Below, one piece after another: positions 1 through 7,189 of a stretch of DNA of 64,000 nucleotides (positions are counted from its first letter, which is position 1; each line of letters opens with the position of its first letter). A program made the translations under genes and the position numbers. The notes beneath the pieces are model-generated. The model was given only the letters and a program-made list of their open reading frames with translations. It did no database searches and was not told the origin of the DNA. The stretch is taken from contig CAVPRS010000003.1 in the NCBI GenBank assembly GCA_963707895.1, forward strand, positions 186,001 to 250,000. The letters are read 5' to 3'. Origin of the DNA: Fodinibacter sp963707895. GTDB lineage: Bacteria > Actinomycetota > Actinomycetes > Actinomycetales > Dermatophilaceae.

Positions 1-1
1 C

Positions 2-370
2 CGCGAGATCATCGAGCGGGCCGCACTGGCCCTGCTCGACTACGTCGAGAGCTCGACCGACGGGTTCCGGATCCTGGTGCGCGACAGCCCGGCCGGCCAG
101 GCCACCGGCTCGTTCGCCAGCCTGATGAGCGACATCGCCAGCCAGGTCGAGCACATCCTCGCGGCCGAGTTCAAGAGCCACAAGCTCGACCCGAAGGCCG
201 CCCCGATGTACGCGCAGATGCTCGTCGGCATGATCGCGCTGACCGGTCAGTGGTGGCTCAACTCGCGCAAGTTCAAGAAGCACGAGGTGGCCGCGCACGT
301 GGTCAACCTGGCCTGGAACGGCCTGACCGGCCTGGAGTCCAAGCCGACCCTGACCACGGACAAGCACTGA
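2..370 (+). CDS. TetR/AcrR-type regulator, C-terminal part (5' end outside window)
   Basis: The frame is open from the first bases of the window to a TGA at 368-370 and gives about 122 residues. It has the look of a TetR ligand-binding domain: mostly helical, with an aromatic GQWWL segment and a closing AWNGLTGLE segment that I recognise from actinobacterial TetR regulators. The DNA-binding HTH and the true start lie upstream of the window, so the target and effector cannot be judged. A GTG at 77 is only an internal codon; the frame reads through it in the same style. Family assignment rests on overall resemblance of the C-terminal half. Confidence 0.7.
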   Translation, partial: REIIERAALALLDYVESSTDGFRILVRDSPAGQATGSFASLMSDIASQVEHILAAEFKSHKLDPKAAPMYAQMLVGMIALTGQWWLNSRKFKKHEVAAHVVNLAWNGLTGLESKPTLTTDKH

Positions 371-373
371 CCT

Positions 374-464
374 CAACTTTCCCGCCCGATCAGGGAACCT
401 TCACCTTCGCACCGGAACCGTTGTCCTGCGAAGGTGAAGGTTCCGGCATCGGGCGAGAAAGTTG
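374..464. terminator. Long two-part inverted repeat, probable bidirectional terminator
   Basis: Two nested arms are visible. The outer arms are 374-390 and 448-464 (17 bp, one mismatch); the inner arms are 395-411 and 427-443 (17 bp, perfect). The apical loop is about 15 nt. The element lies between the convergent TetR and tam genes. The outer arms end in AACTTTC/GAAAGTT, so each strand finishes in a short T-rich run, as a two-way terminator would. Confidence 0.7.
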
Positions 465-476
465 TGACGAGCGGGG

Positions 477-1304
477 TCAGGGCGCGTCCGGGGATTCCGT
501 GGTGCGGCGCGCCACGGCGAACACCCGTCGGAACGGGAAGAGCACCCCGGCCGACGAGCGCGGGTAGGCGTCAGCCAGCGCCGCGGAGTACGGGTCGATG
601 AAGGCCGCCAGCTCGCCTTCGTCGGTGAGGATGTCGATCACCGGCCGCAGCCCGGTGGCCGCCACCCAGGTGAGCACCGGGTTCTCGTCCTCGCCCTCGG
701 GGTCGAGCACGTGCAGGTACGTGGTCTCCCACGCGTCGACCTCGCAGCCGAGCCGGTTGAGGTAGCGCAGGTAGGTCGCCGGCTCCCCCACCGCCGGCAG
801 GTCGAGCGCCGCGCCGAGCTCGCCGGCCCGCTCGTGGTGCTCGGCGGTCTCGCGCATCAGCCGGTGGCTGGGGGCGTCGAAGTTCCCGGGCACCTGCAGG
901 GCGAACCAGCCGCCCTCGGCCAGCGCCCCCACCCAGGCGTCGAGCAGGTCGAGGTGACCCGGCACCCACTGCAGCGTCGAGCTGGTCACCACGACGTCGG
1001 GCGCCTGGCCCAGGGATGAGGGGTCCCACTCGCGCAGGTCGGACTGAACCCACTCCACCCGCCCGTCGTGGTCGAGCTCGCGGGCCGACTCGAGCATCGA
1101 CTCCGAGGAGTCGACCCCCACCACCCGGGCCTGCGGCCACAGCTGCGCGAGGGTCAGCGTCGGCGGGCCGTGACCGCAGCCCAGGTCGACGACCAGCGCG
1201 GGGTCGTCGGTGCGCACCTGCGCCACCAGGTCGGCGAACGGCCGGCTGCGCTCCCCCGCGAACTGGCCGTATGCCGTGGGGTCCCAGCTCGCGTGCTCCC
1301 GCAT
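477..1304 (-). CDS. tam: Trans-aconitate 2-methyltransferase-like SAM methyltransferase
   Basis: The 275-residue protein opens with WDPTAYGQFAGERSRPF, followed by a class I SAM-binding motif VVDLGCGHG (about residues 38-46), a DSSESM acidic loop, and LQWVPGHLDLLDAW. It carries the Tam-family segments QVPGNFDAPSHRLMRE and VDAWETTYLHVL. Tam methylates trans-aconitate, a by-product of the aconitase step, using SAM. I chose the ATG at 1304 because GGAGG lies 6-7 bases upstream and the SAM fold then starts at the usual place; longer in-frame extensions are low-complexity. It is divergent from a MarR gene, and the shared 64-bp gap holds palindromic sites, so regulation by that MarR protein is likely. 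Substrate is inferred from family similarity only. Confidence 0.8.
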   Translation of the reverse strand: MREHASWDPTAYGQFAGERSRPFADLVAQVRTDDPALVVDLGCGHGPPTLTLAQLWPQARVVGVDSSESMLESARELDHDGRVEWVQSDLREWDPSSLGQAPDVVVTSSTLQWVPGHLDLLDAWVGALAEGGWFALQVPGNFDAPSHRLMRETAEHHERAGELGAALDLPAVGEPATYLRYLNRLGCEVDAWETTYLHVLDPEGEDENPVLTWVAATGLRPVIDILTDEGELAAFIDPYSAALADAYPRSSAGVLFPFRRVFAVARRTTESPDAP

Positions 1305-1327
1305 GTTCGTCCTCCGGACGGTCGCTG

Positions 1328-1348
1328 TCTCGACGTCAAGAAACTTGA
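1328..1348. promoter_or_regulatory. Overlapping palindromes, candidate MarR operator
   Basis: Between tam and the MarR gene lie TCTCGACGTCAAGA (1328-1341, near-perfect palindrome, 12 of 14 positions) and TCAAGAAACTTGA (1336-1348, perfect 5-bp arms). The sites sit just upstream of the MarR gene's own -10 box (1356-1361), so occupancy could block that promoter and also the tam leader. MarR regulators commonly bind such sites in the intergenic region of the gene pair they control. Confidence 0.6.
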
Positions 1349-1355
1349 TGGGCCC

Positions 1356-1361
1356 TACAAT
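1356..1361 (+). promoter_or_regulatory. -10 box of leaderless promoter, MarR gene
   Basis: TACAAT ends 7 bp before the ATG at 1369, so transcription would start at or next to the start codon. No ribosome binding site is visible upstream of this ATG. Confidence 0.6.
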
Positions 1362-1368
1362 CGGCCGC

Positions 1369-1866
1369 ATGGCCGCTGACGATGTCGACCGTATCGTCTC
1401 CGCGTGGCGACGAGAGCGACCCGACCTCGACGTCGGACCGCTCGAGGTGCTCTCGCGCGTGTCCCGGCTCGCCCGGCGCCTCGACCGCGCGCGCGGAGCC
1501 GCCTTCGCCGAGCACGGCCTCGACGGCTGGGAGTTCGACGTCCTGTCCGCACTGCGCCGTGCCGGCACCCCGTACGAGCTCAGCCCCGGGCAGCTCGTCG
1601 CCGAGACCCTGGTCACGAGCGGGACGATGACCAACCGGGTCGACCGGCTCGTCGCCCGCGGGTGGGTCGAGCGCGAGCCGGACCCCACCGACCGGCGCGG
1701 CGTCATCGTGCGCCTCACCCCCACCGGGATGGCCGTCGTCGACGCCGCCCTCTCCGACCTGCTGGCGCACGAGCACGACCTGCTCGCCGAGCTGGGCACC
1801 GGCGAGCGCGACGACCTCGCCGGCCTGCTGCGCCGCCTGCTGCGCCCCTTCGAGCGCGAGGCCTGA
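1369..1866 (+). CDS. MarR family transcriptional regulator
   Basis: This 165-residue protein has the MarR winged-helix plan: a first helix bundle (VLSRVSRLARRLDRA), then the recognition part ELSPGQLVAETLVTSGTMTNRVDRL and the wing VEREPDPTDRRGVIVRLTPTG (about residues 60-125), then a C-terminal dimerisation helix. The DRRG wing motif is typical of the family. I chose the ATG at 1369 because a TACAAT -10 box lies 7 bp upstream (leaderless) and the length then matches the family; the longer frame from 1210 would overlap tam. It is divergent from tam and probably autoregulates from the palindromes at 1328-1348. The effector is unknown. Confidence 0.85.
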   Translation: MAADDVDRIVSAWRRERPDLDVGPLEVLSRVSRLARRLDRARGAAFAEHGLDGWEFDVLSALRRAGTPYELSPGQLVAETLVTSGTMTNRVDRLVARGWVEREPDPTDRRGVIVRLTPTGMAVVDAALSDLLAHEHDLLAELGTGERDDLAGLLRRLLRPFEREA

Positions 1867-1910
1867 CGGGCGCGCCCGCGCGACCTGACGGCACGGCATC
1901 CGACGCCGGC

Positions 1911-3755
1911 CTAGCCGATCACCTCGGCGGCCTCGAGCCACTCCAGCTCGAGCGACTCGCGCTCGTCGACCACCTCGCGCAGCTCGCGGTTCAGGCCGAG
2001 CACCTTCTCGTGGTCGGTCGCCGACGCGAGCATCGCGTCGTGCAGCCGCTCCTCGCGCTGGGCCAGGCGGGCCAGCTGCTTCTCGACCCGAGCCATCGTC
2101 TTGCGCGCCTCGCGGGCCTCGGCCGGCGAGACGGATGACGTCGCCGCGCTGCTCCCGCCGCCGGATGGCGGTGAGCTGGCTGCGGATGCCGCGCGGCCGG
2201 CATCCGCGACCGACACGGCCGTCCGCTCCGCCGCCTCGTGGCGCAGCTGCAGGTACTGGTCGACCCCGCCCGGCAGGTCGCGCACCCGGCCGTCGCCGAG
2301 CAGGGCGACCTGGCGGTCGCAGACCCGCTCGAGCAGGTAGCGGTCGTGCGAGACGACGAGCAGGGTCCCGGCCCAGCCGTCGAGGAGGTCCTCGAGCGAG
2401 GTGAGCGTCTCGATGTCGAGGTCGTTGGTCGGCTCGTCGAGGAGCAGCACGTTCGGCTCGTCCATGAGCAGCCGGGTCAGCTGCAGCCGACGCCGCTCGC
2501 CGCCCGAGAGGTCGCCGACCCGGGTCTGCTGCCGGGGCCCGGTGAACCCGAGCCGCTGGGCGAGCTGCGACGCCGTGAGCTCCTTGGCGCCCAGGCGAAC
2601 GACCGAGCGCACGGCCTCGACGGCCTCGATGACCCGGCGGTCGCTCCACGCCTCGAGCTCGCGCACCTCCTGCGACAGCACGGCCAGGCGCACGGTGACG
2701 CCCACCTTGCGTTTGCCGGCGGTCAGTGGCAGGTCTCCGGCGATGGCGCGCAGCAGGGTCGACTTGCCGGCGCCGTTGACGCCCACGATGCCGGTGCGCT
2801 CGCCGGGTGCCAGCCGCCAGGTGAGGTGGTCGAGCAGCACCCGGTCGCCGAGGGCGAGTCGGGCGTCGACGAGGTCGACGACGTCCTTGCCGAGGCGGGT
2901 CGTCGCGAAGCGGACCAGCTCGATCTCGTCGCGGGCCGGCGGCTCGTCGGCGATGAGGGCGTTGGCGGCGTCGATCCGGAACTTGGGCTTGCTGGTGCGA
3001 GCCGGCGGGCCGCGACGCAGCCACGCCAGCTCCTTGCGCAGCAGGTTGTCACGGCGCTCGGCGGTGACGCCCGCCATCCGCTCGCGCTCGGCCTTGGCCA
3101 GCACGAAGGCCGCGTAGCCGCCCTCGTAGGAGTGCACCGACCCCGAGTCGACCTCCCAGGTCTGGGTGGCGATGGCGTCGAGGAACCACCGGTCGTGGGT
3201 GATCGCCACGACGGCGTTGTCGGGCCGGGCGTGCCGGGTCACGAGGTGGTCCGCGAGCCACGCGACCCCCTCGACGTCGAGGTGGTTGGTCGGCTCGTCG
3301 AGCAGGAGCAGGTCGGGTGAGGCGACGAGCAGCGCGGCCAGCGCGACCCGGCGGCGCTCGCCACCGGAGAGCGGGCCGACCGCGGCCGCCATCCCGCCGA
3401 CGGCCGGCGCGGCGGTGCCGCCGAGCAGGCCGGTGAGCACGTCGCGGATGCGTGGGTCGGCGGCCCAGACGTGCTCGGGGAGGTCGCCGATCACGGTCTC
3501 GTGCACCGTGGCCGCGGGGTCCATCCCGTCGTCCTGGGTGAGCACCCCGATGGTGAGGCTGCCGACCCTGGCCACCCGGCCGGTGTCGACCTCGCGCGAG
3601 CCCTCGAGGACCCGCAGGAGCGTCGTCTTGCCGCCCCCGTTGCGCCCGACGACGCCGATCCGGTCGCCGCCGCCGACGCCGAGCGAGACCGCGTCGAGCA
3701 CCTGGGCGGTGCCGAGCGCGAGGGAGGCGCGCTCGACGGAGACGAGGTTGGCCAC
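1911..3755 (-). CDS. ABC-F family ATPase (Uup-like)
   Basis: The 614-residue protein has two ABC ATPase domains in one chain and no membrane segments, the ABC-F layout. Domain 1 has GRNGGGKT (about 38-45), LSGGE and LLLLDEPTNHLD; domain 2 has GVNGAGKST (about 323), LSGGE and LLLDEPTNDLD. The last 70 residues are a charged coiled coil (from AEAREARKT onward) like the C-terminal domain of Uup. ABC-F proteins act on the ribosome, either in housekeeping or in antibiotic protection; nothing here shows which. It starts with GTG at 3755, sharing one base with the ispE TAG stop, so the two are translationally coupled. Its place after ksgA-ispE is compatible with a ribosome-related role. Confidence 0.85.
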   Translation of the reverse strand: MANLVSVERASLALGTAQVLDAVSLGVGGGDRIGVVGRNGGGKTTLLRVLEGSREVDTGRVARVGSLTIGVLTQDDGMDPAATVHETVIGDLPEHVWAADPRIRDVLTGLLGGTAAPAVGGMAAAVGPLSGGERRRVALAALLVASPDLLLLDEPTNHLDVEGVAWLADHLVTRHARPDNAVVAITHDRWFLDAIATQTWEVDSGSVHSYEGGYAAFVLAKAERERMAGVTAERRDNLLRKELAWLRRGPPARTSKPKFRIDAANALIADEPPARDEIELVRFATTRLGKDVVDLVDARLALGDRVLLDHLTWRLAPGERTGIVGVNGAGKSTLLRAIAGDLPLTAGKRKVGVTVRLAVLSQEVRELEAWSDRRVIEAVEAVRSVVRLGAKELTASQLAQRLGFTGPRQQTRVGDLSGGERRRLQLTRLLMDEPNVLLLDEPTNDLDIETLTSLEDLLDGWAGTLLVVSHDRYLLERVCDRQVALLGDGRVRDLPGGVDQYLQLRHEAAERTAVSVADAGRAASAASSPPSGGGSSAATSSVSPAEAREARKTMARVEKQLARLAQREERLHDAMLASATDHEKVLGLNRELREVVDERESLELEWLEAAEVIG

Positions 3756-4684
3756 TAGTCGATCCGGTGGTGGATGACGTGGGCACCGTGGACGGGGCCG
3801 CTCGCCCGGCGCACGTCGCGCACCACCCCGCTCGCGGTGAGGGCAACGGCCAGGTCGATGCCGGCCTCGTTGTCGTCGACGAGGAACGCGGTCGTCGGCC
3901 CGGAGCCGGACACGATGCCGCCCAGGGCGCCGTACTCCATGCCCGCCGCGAGCACCTCGCCGAGGTCGGGGCGCAGGACGAGGGCGGCCTCCTGCAGGTC
4001 GTTGGTCAGCTGGGGGGCCAGCTCGCGAGGGTCGCCGCTGCGCAGCGCGCTCATCAGCGCCGGGTTGGCGACCGGCTCGGGCACGTCGTCGGTGCCGCGC
4101 AGGCGGTCGCACTCGGCATACACGGCCGGGGTCGACAGGCCGCCCTCGGCGAGGGCGAAGACCCAGTGGTAGGTCCCCCGGGCCAGCACCGGTGCGAGCA
4201 GCTCGCCCCGGCCGCTGCCCATCGCGGTGCCTCCCGAGACGAGGAATGGCACGTCGCTCCCGAGCTCGGCGGCGAGCTCCTCGATCTCCTCGCGGTCGAG
4301 GTCGAGCTCGAAGAGGTGGTCCAGCGCCACCAGGGTGGCGGCGGCGTCGGCCGACCCCCCGGCCATGCCACCCGACACCGGGATGCCCTTGCGGATCGAG
4401 ATGTGCACCGGCTCGACGTCGAAACGGCCCTCCACCAGGCGGGCCGCACGCATCGCGAGGTTGTCGCCGTCCTGTGGGACGCCCTCGGCCAGCGGGCCGC
4501 TGACACTCACCCCCCACTCGTCGGCCACGGCCACCGTGACGTCGTCGTAGAGGCTCACGGCGTGGAAGACGGTCGACAGCCCGTGATAGCCGTCGGCACG
4601 ACGGGGACCGACGAGCAGCTCGAGGTTGACCTTCGCCGGGACGCGCGCGGTCACGGGGCCGGGCACGAGGGAGGCGGCGGTCAT
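3755..4684 (-). CDS. ispE: 4-diphosphocytidyl-2-C-methyl-D-erythritol kinase
   Basis: IspE is a GHMP kinase that phosphorylates CDP-methylerythritol with ATP in the MEP route to isoprenoid precursors. The 309-residue protein shows the N-terminal AKVNLELLVGPRRADGYH motif, the glycine-rich ATP loop PVSGGMAGGSADAAATL (about residues 103-119), and the C-terminal GGIVSGSGPTTAFLV motif. The ATG at 4684 lies 6 bp downstream of a TAGGGT box, so this gene can be transcribed leaderless independently of ksgA, although both lie on one strand only 29 bp apart. It overlaps the following ABC-F gene by one base. The order ksgA-ispE is conserved in actinobacteria. Confidence 0.95.
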   Translation of the reverse strand: MTAASLVPGPVTARVPAKVNLELLVGPRRADGYHGLSTVFHAVSLYDDVTVAVADEWGVSVSGPLAEGVPQDGDNLAMRAARLVEGRFDVEPVHISIRKGIPVSGGMAGGSADAAATLVALDHLFELDLDREEIEELAAELGSDVPFLVSGGTAMGSGRGELLAPVLARGTYHWVFALAEGGLSTPAVYAECDRLRGTDDVPEPVANPALMSALRSGDPRELAPQLTNDLQEAALVLRPDLGEVLAAGMEYGALGGIVSGSGPTTAFLVDDNEAGIDLAVALTASGVVRDVRRASGPVHGAHVIHHRID

Positions 4685-4690
4685 GCGCCC

Positions 4691-4696
4691 ACCCTA
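4691..4696 (-). promoter_or_regulatory. -10 box of leaderless promoter, ispE
   Basis: TAGGGT on the minus strand ends 6 bp before the ispE ATG. The local context is almost the same as that in front of ksgA (TAGGGT, then a six-base spacer ending in GC, then ATGACC). Confidence 0.6.
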
Positions 4697-4713
4697 GCCA
4701 GACGCGCAGGTGG

Positions 4714-5592
4714 CTACGCGCGCTCGGCGCGGGCGGCGTCCCGGGCGGCCGCGATCGCCGCGAACGCCGCCACGTCGAGCTGCTCCCCCCGGGTCCGTGG
4801 GTCGACGCCGGCCGTGACCAGGGCCTCCTCGGCGAGGGCCGGGGAGCCCGCCCAGGTGGCCAGGGCGGCCCGCAGGGTCTTGCGGCGCTGGGCGAACGCC
4901 GCGTCGACGCAGGCGAACACCTCCTGCCGGGTGGCCGCGGTGCTGGGTGGCTCGCGCCGGGTCAGCCTGACCAGGCCGGAGTCGACGTTGGGCACCGGCC
5001 AGAAGACGCTGCGCGACACCGAACCGGCCAGGCGCACGTCGGCGTACCAGGCGGCCTTGACGCTCGGCACCCCGTAGGTGCGCGAGCCGGGGGGCGCGGC
5101 CAGCCGCTCGGCCACCTCGAGCTGCACCATGACCAGGATCGTCGTCAGGGTGGGGAACAGCTCGAGGAAGCGCAGCACGACCGGCACCGACACGTTGTAG
5201 GGCAGGTTGGCGACCAGGGCGGTCGGTGGCGGGCCGGGCAGCTCGCGCACGACCATCGCGTCGGCGAGCACCACCTCGAGGCGGCCGGCCAGGGCGGGCG
5301 CATGCAGCGCCACGGTGTCGGGCAGGGCCCCGGCGAGGACCGGGTCGACCTCGACGGCCACGACCCGCTCGACCACGGGCAGCAGGGCCAGGGTCAGCGA
5401 CCCCAGGCCGGGGCCGACCTCCACCACGGTGTCGTCCGCGCCGACGCCGGCCACCCGCACGATGCGCCGCACGGTGTTGCCGTCGACGACGAAGTTCTGC
5501 CCCCACTGCTTCGTGGGGCGGATGCCGTGCCGTGCCGCGAGCGCTCGGATCTCGGCCGCCCCGAGCAGCGGGACGTCGGGGCCGTCGGTCAT
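4714..5592 (-). CDS. rsmA: 16S rRNA (adenine1518/1519-N6)-dimethyltransferase
   Basis: RsmA (KsgA) dimethylates two adjacent adenines near the 3' end of 16S rRNA using SAM, a late check in 30S assembly. The 292-residue protein shows QNFVVDGNTVRRIV, the SAM site VEVGPGLGSLT (about residues 58-68), VAVEVDP, and the catalytic NLPYNVS motif (about 130). C-terminal KTLRAALATWAG and GVDPRTRGEQLDVAAF match the family. The ATG at 5592 is preceded at 6 bp by a TAGGGT box. It follows rpfB on the same strand, separated by a strong terminator, and precedes ispE. Confidence 0.95.
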   Translation of the reverse strand: MTDGPDVPLLGAAEIRALAARHGIRPTKQWGQNFVVDGNTVRRIVRVAGVGADDTVVEVGPGLGSLTLALLPVVERVVAVEVDPVLAGALPDTVALHAPALAGRLEVVLADAMVVRELPGPPPTALVANLPYNVSVPVVLRFLELFPTLTTILVMVQLEVAERLAAPPGSRTYGVPSVKAAWYADVRLAGSVSRSVFWPVPNVDSGLVRLTRREPPSTAATRQEVFACVDAAFAQRRKTLRAALATWAGSPALAEEALVTAGVDPRTRGEQLDVAAFAAIAAARDAARAERA

Positions 5593-5598
5593 GCGCTC

Positions 5599-5604
5599 AC
5601 CCTA
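5599..5604 (-). promoter_or_regulatory. -10 box of leaderless promoter, rsmA
   Basis: TAGGGT on the minus strand ends 6 bp before the rsmA ATG at 5592. It sits just downstream (in transcription order) of the rpfB terminator hairpin, giving rsmA its own promoter. Confidence 0.6.
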
Positions 5605-5621
5605 GCGACGCGACCCACCCG

Positions 5622-5694
5622 CGACTGATTGCGAAATACCCACGCCCGGGGCCACCACAGTGGCCCACGGGCGTGGGTATTTCGCAATGAGTCG
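5622..5694. terminator. Very long hairpin terminator after rpfB
   Basis: Arms 5628-5647 and 5669-5688 are perfectly complementary over 20 bp. They are extended outward by five more pairs (5622-5626 with 5690-5694) and inward by a 7-bp pair (5649-5655 with 5660-5666). One end of each strand carries the A/T-rich GAAATACC/GGTATTTC stretch. It lies directly between the rpfB stop and the rsmA promoter and should end rpfB transcripts. Confidence 0.75.
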
Positions 5695-5737
5695 GGAAGA
5701 CCGCGGTGGGTCGGTCAACTCGGGCGACTCGGACGGG

Positions 5738-6874
5738 TCAGGCGGCGTGCGCGCAGCCCCACGGGCCGAGACCGGCCTTGGCGTAGTAGCGGTTGGCCAC
5801 GGTGATCTGCTCGCCGCGCGACGCGAGGTCGGCGCGGGAGGCGAAGTCGCCGCCACCGTTGGCGAGCCACGAGGACGTCGCGAACTGCAGACCGCCGTAG
5901 TAGCCGTTGCCGGTGTTGATGTGCCAGTTGCCACCGGACTCGCACTGCGCGATGCGGTCCCACATCGCGGCGTTGGCGAGGTTGAGGCCCGCTCCGGAGG
6001 TGTTCCCGGCATCGCGCGTCGTCGTGCTGGCGGCGGGATGCGACTTGGTGCCGACCTTCACGACGGCCGTGACCGGCTTCCTGAGCACCTTCTGCGTGAG
6101 CACCTTGGTGGTGGTCAGCTTGCCGTCGACCCAGGTCTTCTGGCGCACCACGGTCTTGGTGCCCTTCTTGCCGGGCGTGACGACCTTGGTCTGGCCCTTG
6201 TAGAGCGAGGAGTCCTTGACCTTGGTCACCGGGTAGGCCACCGACTCGGTGGACCTGACCTTCTTGATGGTGACCCGCTTGAGCACGACCAACATGTCGT
6301 CATCGAGCGCGGTGGGCATTGCCGGCGTGACGATGTCGTCGACCTTCTTGACGACCCCGAGCTCGGCGAGCATGCCGAACACGGTCGTGCCGGTGGTGGT
6401 GACGGTGCGCTTCTTGCCGTCGGCGACGAAGACGACCTTCTTCGGGGTCGTCACCGCGAGGGTGAGACCGCCGCGACCGAGGGGCTGGGAGCGCGAGGCG
6501 GAGAGCACGGCACCCTCGGCACGGATGCCGAGGTCGGTGAGGGCCGAGTCGACCGTGGTGGCCGTCGTCCAGTACTCCTTGGTCTGTCCGTCGACCGTGA
6601 CCGTCAGCTTGCGCCCGTAGCGCACCGAGATGTGGTCACCGTCGTCGACCGAGGACCTCAGCGAGGGGACCACGACGTCGTGCGGCCCGACCGCGATGTC
6701 CTCCTTGTCGAGCACGTCGGCGACGGTCGAGCCCAGGACGTGCACGGAGGACGGCTGCCCGTCGACGGAGACCTGCACGGCCTTGTCGTAGTGGGCCACA
6801 CCGACCGAACCGGCGGCCACCACGAGGGCAGCGACGCCCTGAGCGGCATGACGAAGGGGTCGAGACAACAGCAC
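5738..6874 (-). CDS. rpfB: Resuscitation-promoting factor (RpfB type)
   Basis: RpfB-type proteins are secreted, wall-acting lytic transglycosylases that help dormant cells regrow. The 378-residue protein has an N-terminal hydrophobic segment (about residues 8-28), three DUF348 repeats (about 33-75, 88-130, 145-187), a G5 domain (about 190-270), and a C-terminal Rpf domain. The Rpf domain opens with AAMWDRIAQCESGGNWHIN, which carries the catalytic Glu, and ends with WGCAHAA. I chose GTG at 6874 because GGAG lies 5 bases upstream; an in-frame ATG-like start at 6925 would add 17 unlikely residues. The gene sits between tatD and ksgA, as in mycobacteria. Its roughly 300-base leader is rich in secondary structure and probably regulatory. 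Confidence 0.92.
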   Translation of the reverse strand: MLLSRPLRHAAQGVAALVVAAGSVGVAHYDKAVQVSVDGQPSSVHVLGSTVADVLDKEDIAVGPHDVVVPSLRSSVDDGDHISVRYGRKLTVTVDGQTKEYWTTATTVDSALTDLGIRAEGAVLSASRSQPLGRGGLTLAVTTPKKVVFVADGKKRTVTTTGTTVFGMLAELGVVKKVDDIVTPAMPTALDDDMLVVLKRVTIKKVRSTESVAYPVTKVKDSSLYKGQTKVVTPGKKGTKTVVRQKTWVDGKLTTTKVLTQKVLRKPVTAVVKVGTKSHPAASTTTRDAGNTSGAGLNLANAAMWDRIAQCESGGNWHINTGNGYYGGLQFATSSWLANGGGDFASRADLASRGEQITVANRYYAKAGLGPWGCAHAA

Positions 6875-7189
6875 AGGTACTCCAGAGGTCGTGCTCCCCG
6901 GGCACCGGCGTCGGACGCCAGCCACAGGTGGCCAGGAACGCCCGAAGGCGGCACCTGCGTGTGCCCGGCACCTCTCCGACGACTGCGGCGGCGAGGCGGG
7001 TCACACGTGTCGTCCGAGGCGAACCGGCCCCGGCCATTCCTTCTACCGTGCAGGACTTCGGGGGCGAAAATCAAATTTCGGTAACGGAGATTCGTCGGAT
7101 GTGTGTCCCACTGGACAACTTTCGTCCCACCAGTCACACCCGTTACGAGATCTGCGTCACGCGGTCCACCATCCGGGCCGCCGGCCGGC
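6875..7189 (-). promoter_or_regulatory. Structured 5' leader/promoter region of rpfB
   Basis: This 315-base gap has no credible gene. Its half nearest rpfB can fold strongly on the minus strand: CCGGGCAC (6968-6961) pairs perfectly with GTGCCCGG (6905-6898). That closes a region with a UUCG-capped hairpin (CGCC/GGCG, 6950-6939), an AGGTG/CACCT pair (6956-6952 with 6930-6926), and a GGCGT/ACGCC hairpin (6919-6907). The closed structure ends only about 24 bases before the GTG start. The far half is AT-richer (around 7060-7090) and probably holds the promoter. Actinobacterial rpf genes are often controlled by c-di-AMP (ydaO-type) riboswitches, but I could not match that consensus here. Confidence 0.45.

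Noticed and set aside
6875..7189. c-di-AMP (ydaO) riboswitch upstream of rpfB
   Set aside because: The conserved ydaO sequence blocks could not be found by eye; only an unclassified structured leader is claimed.
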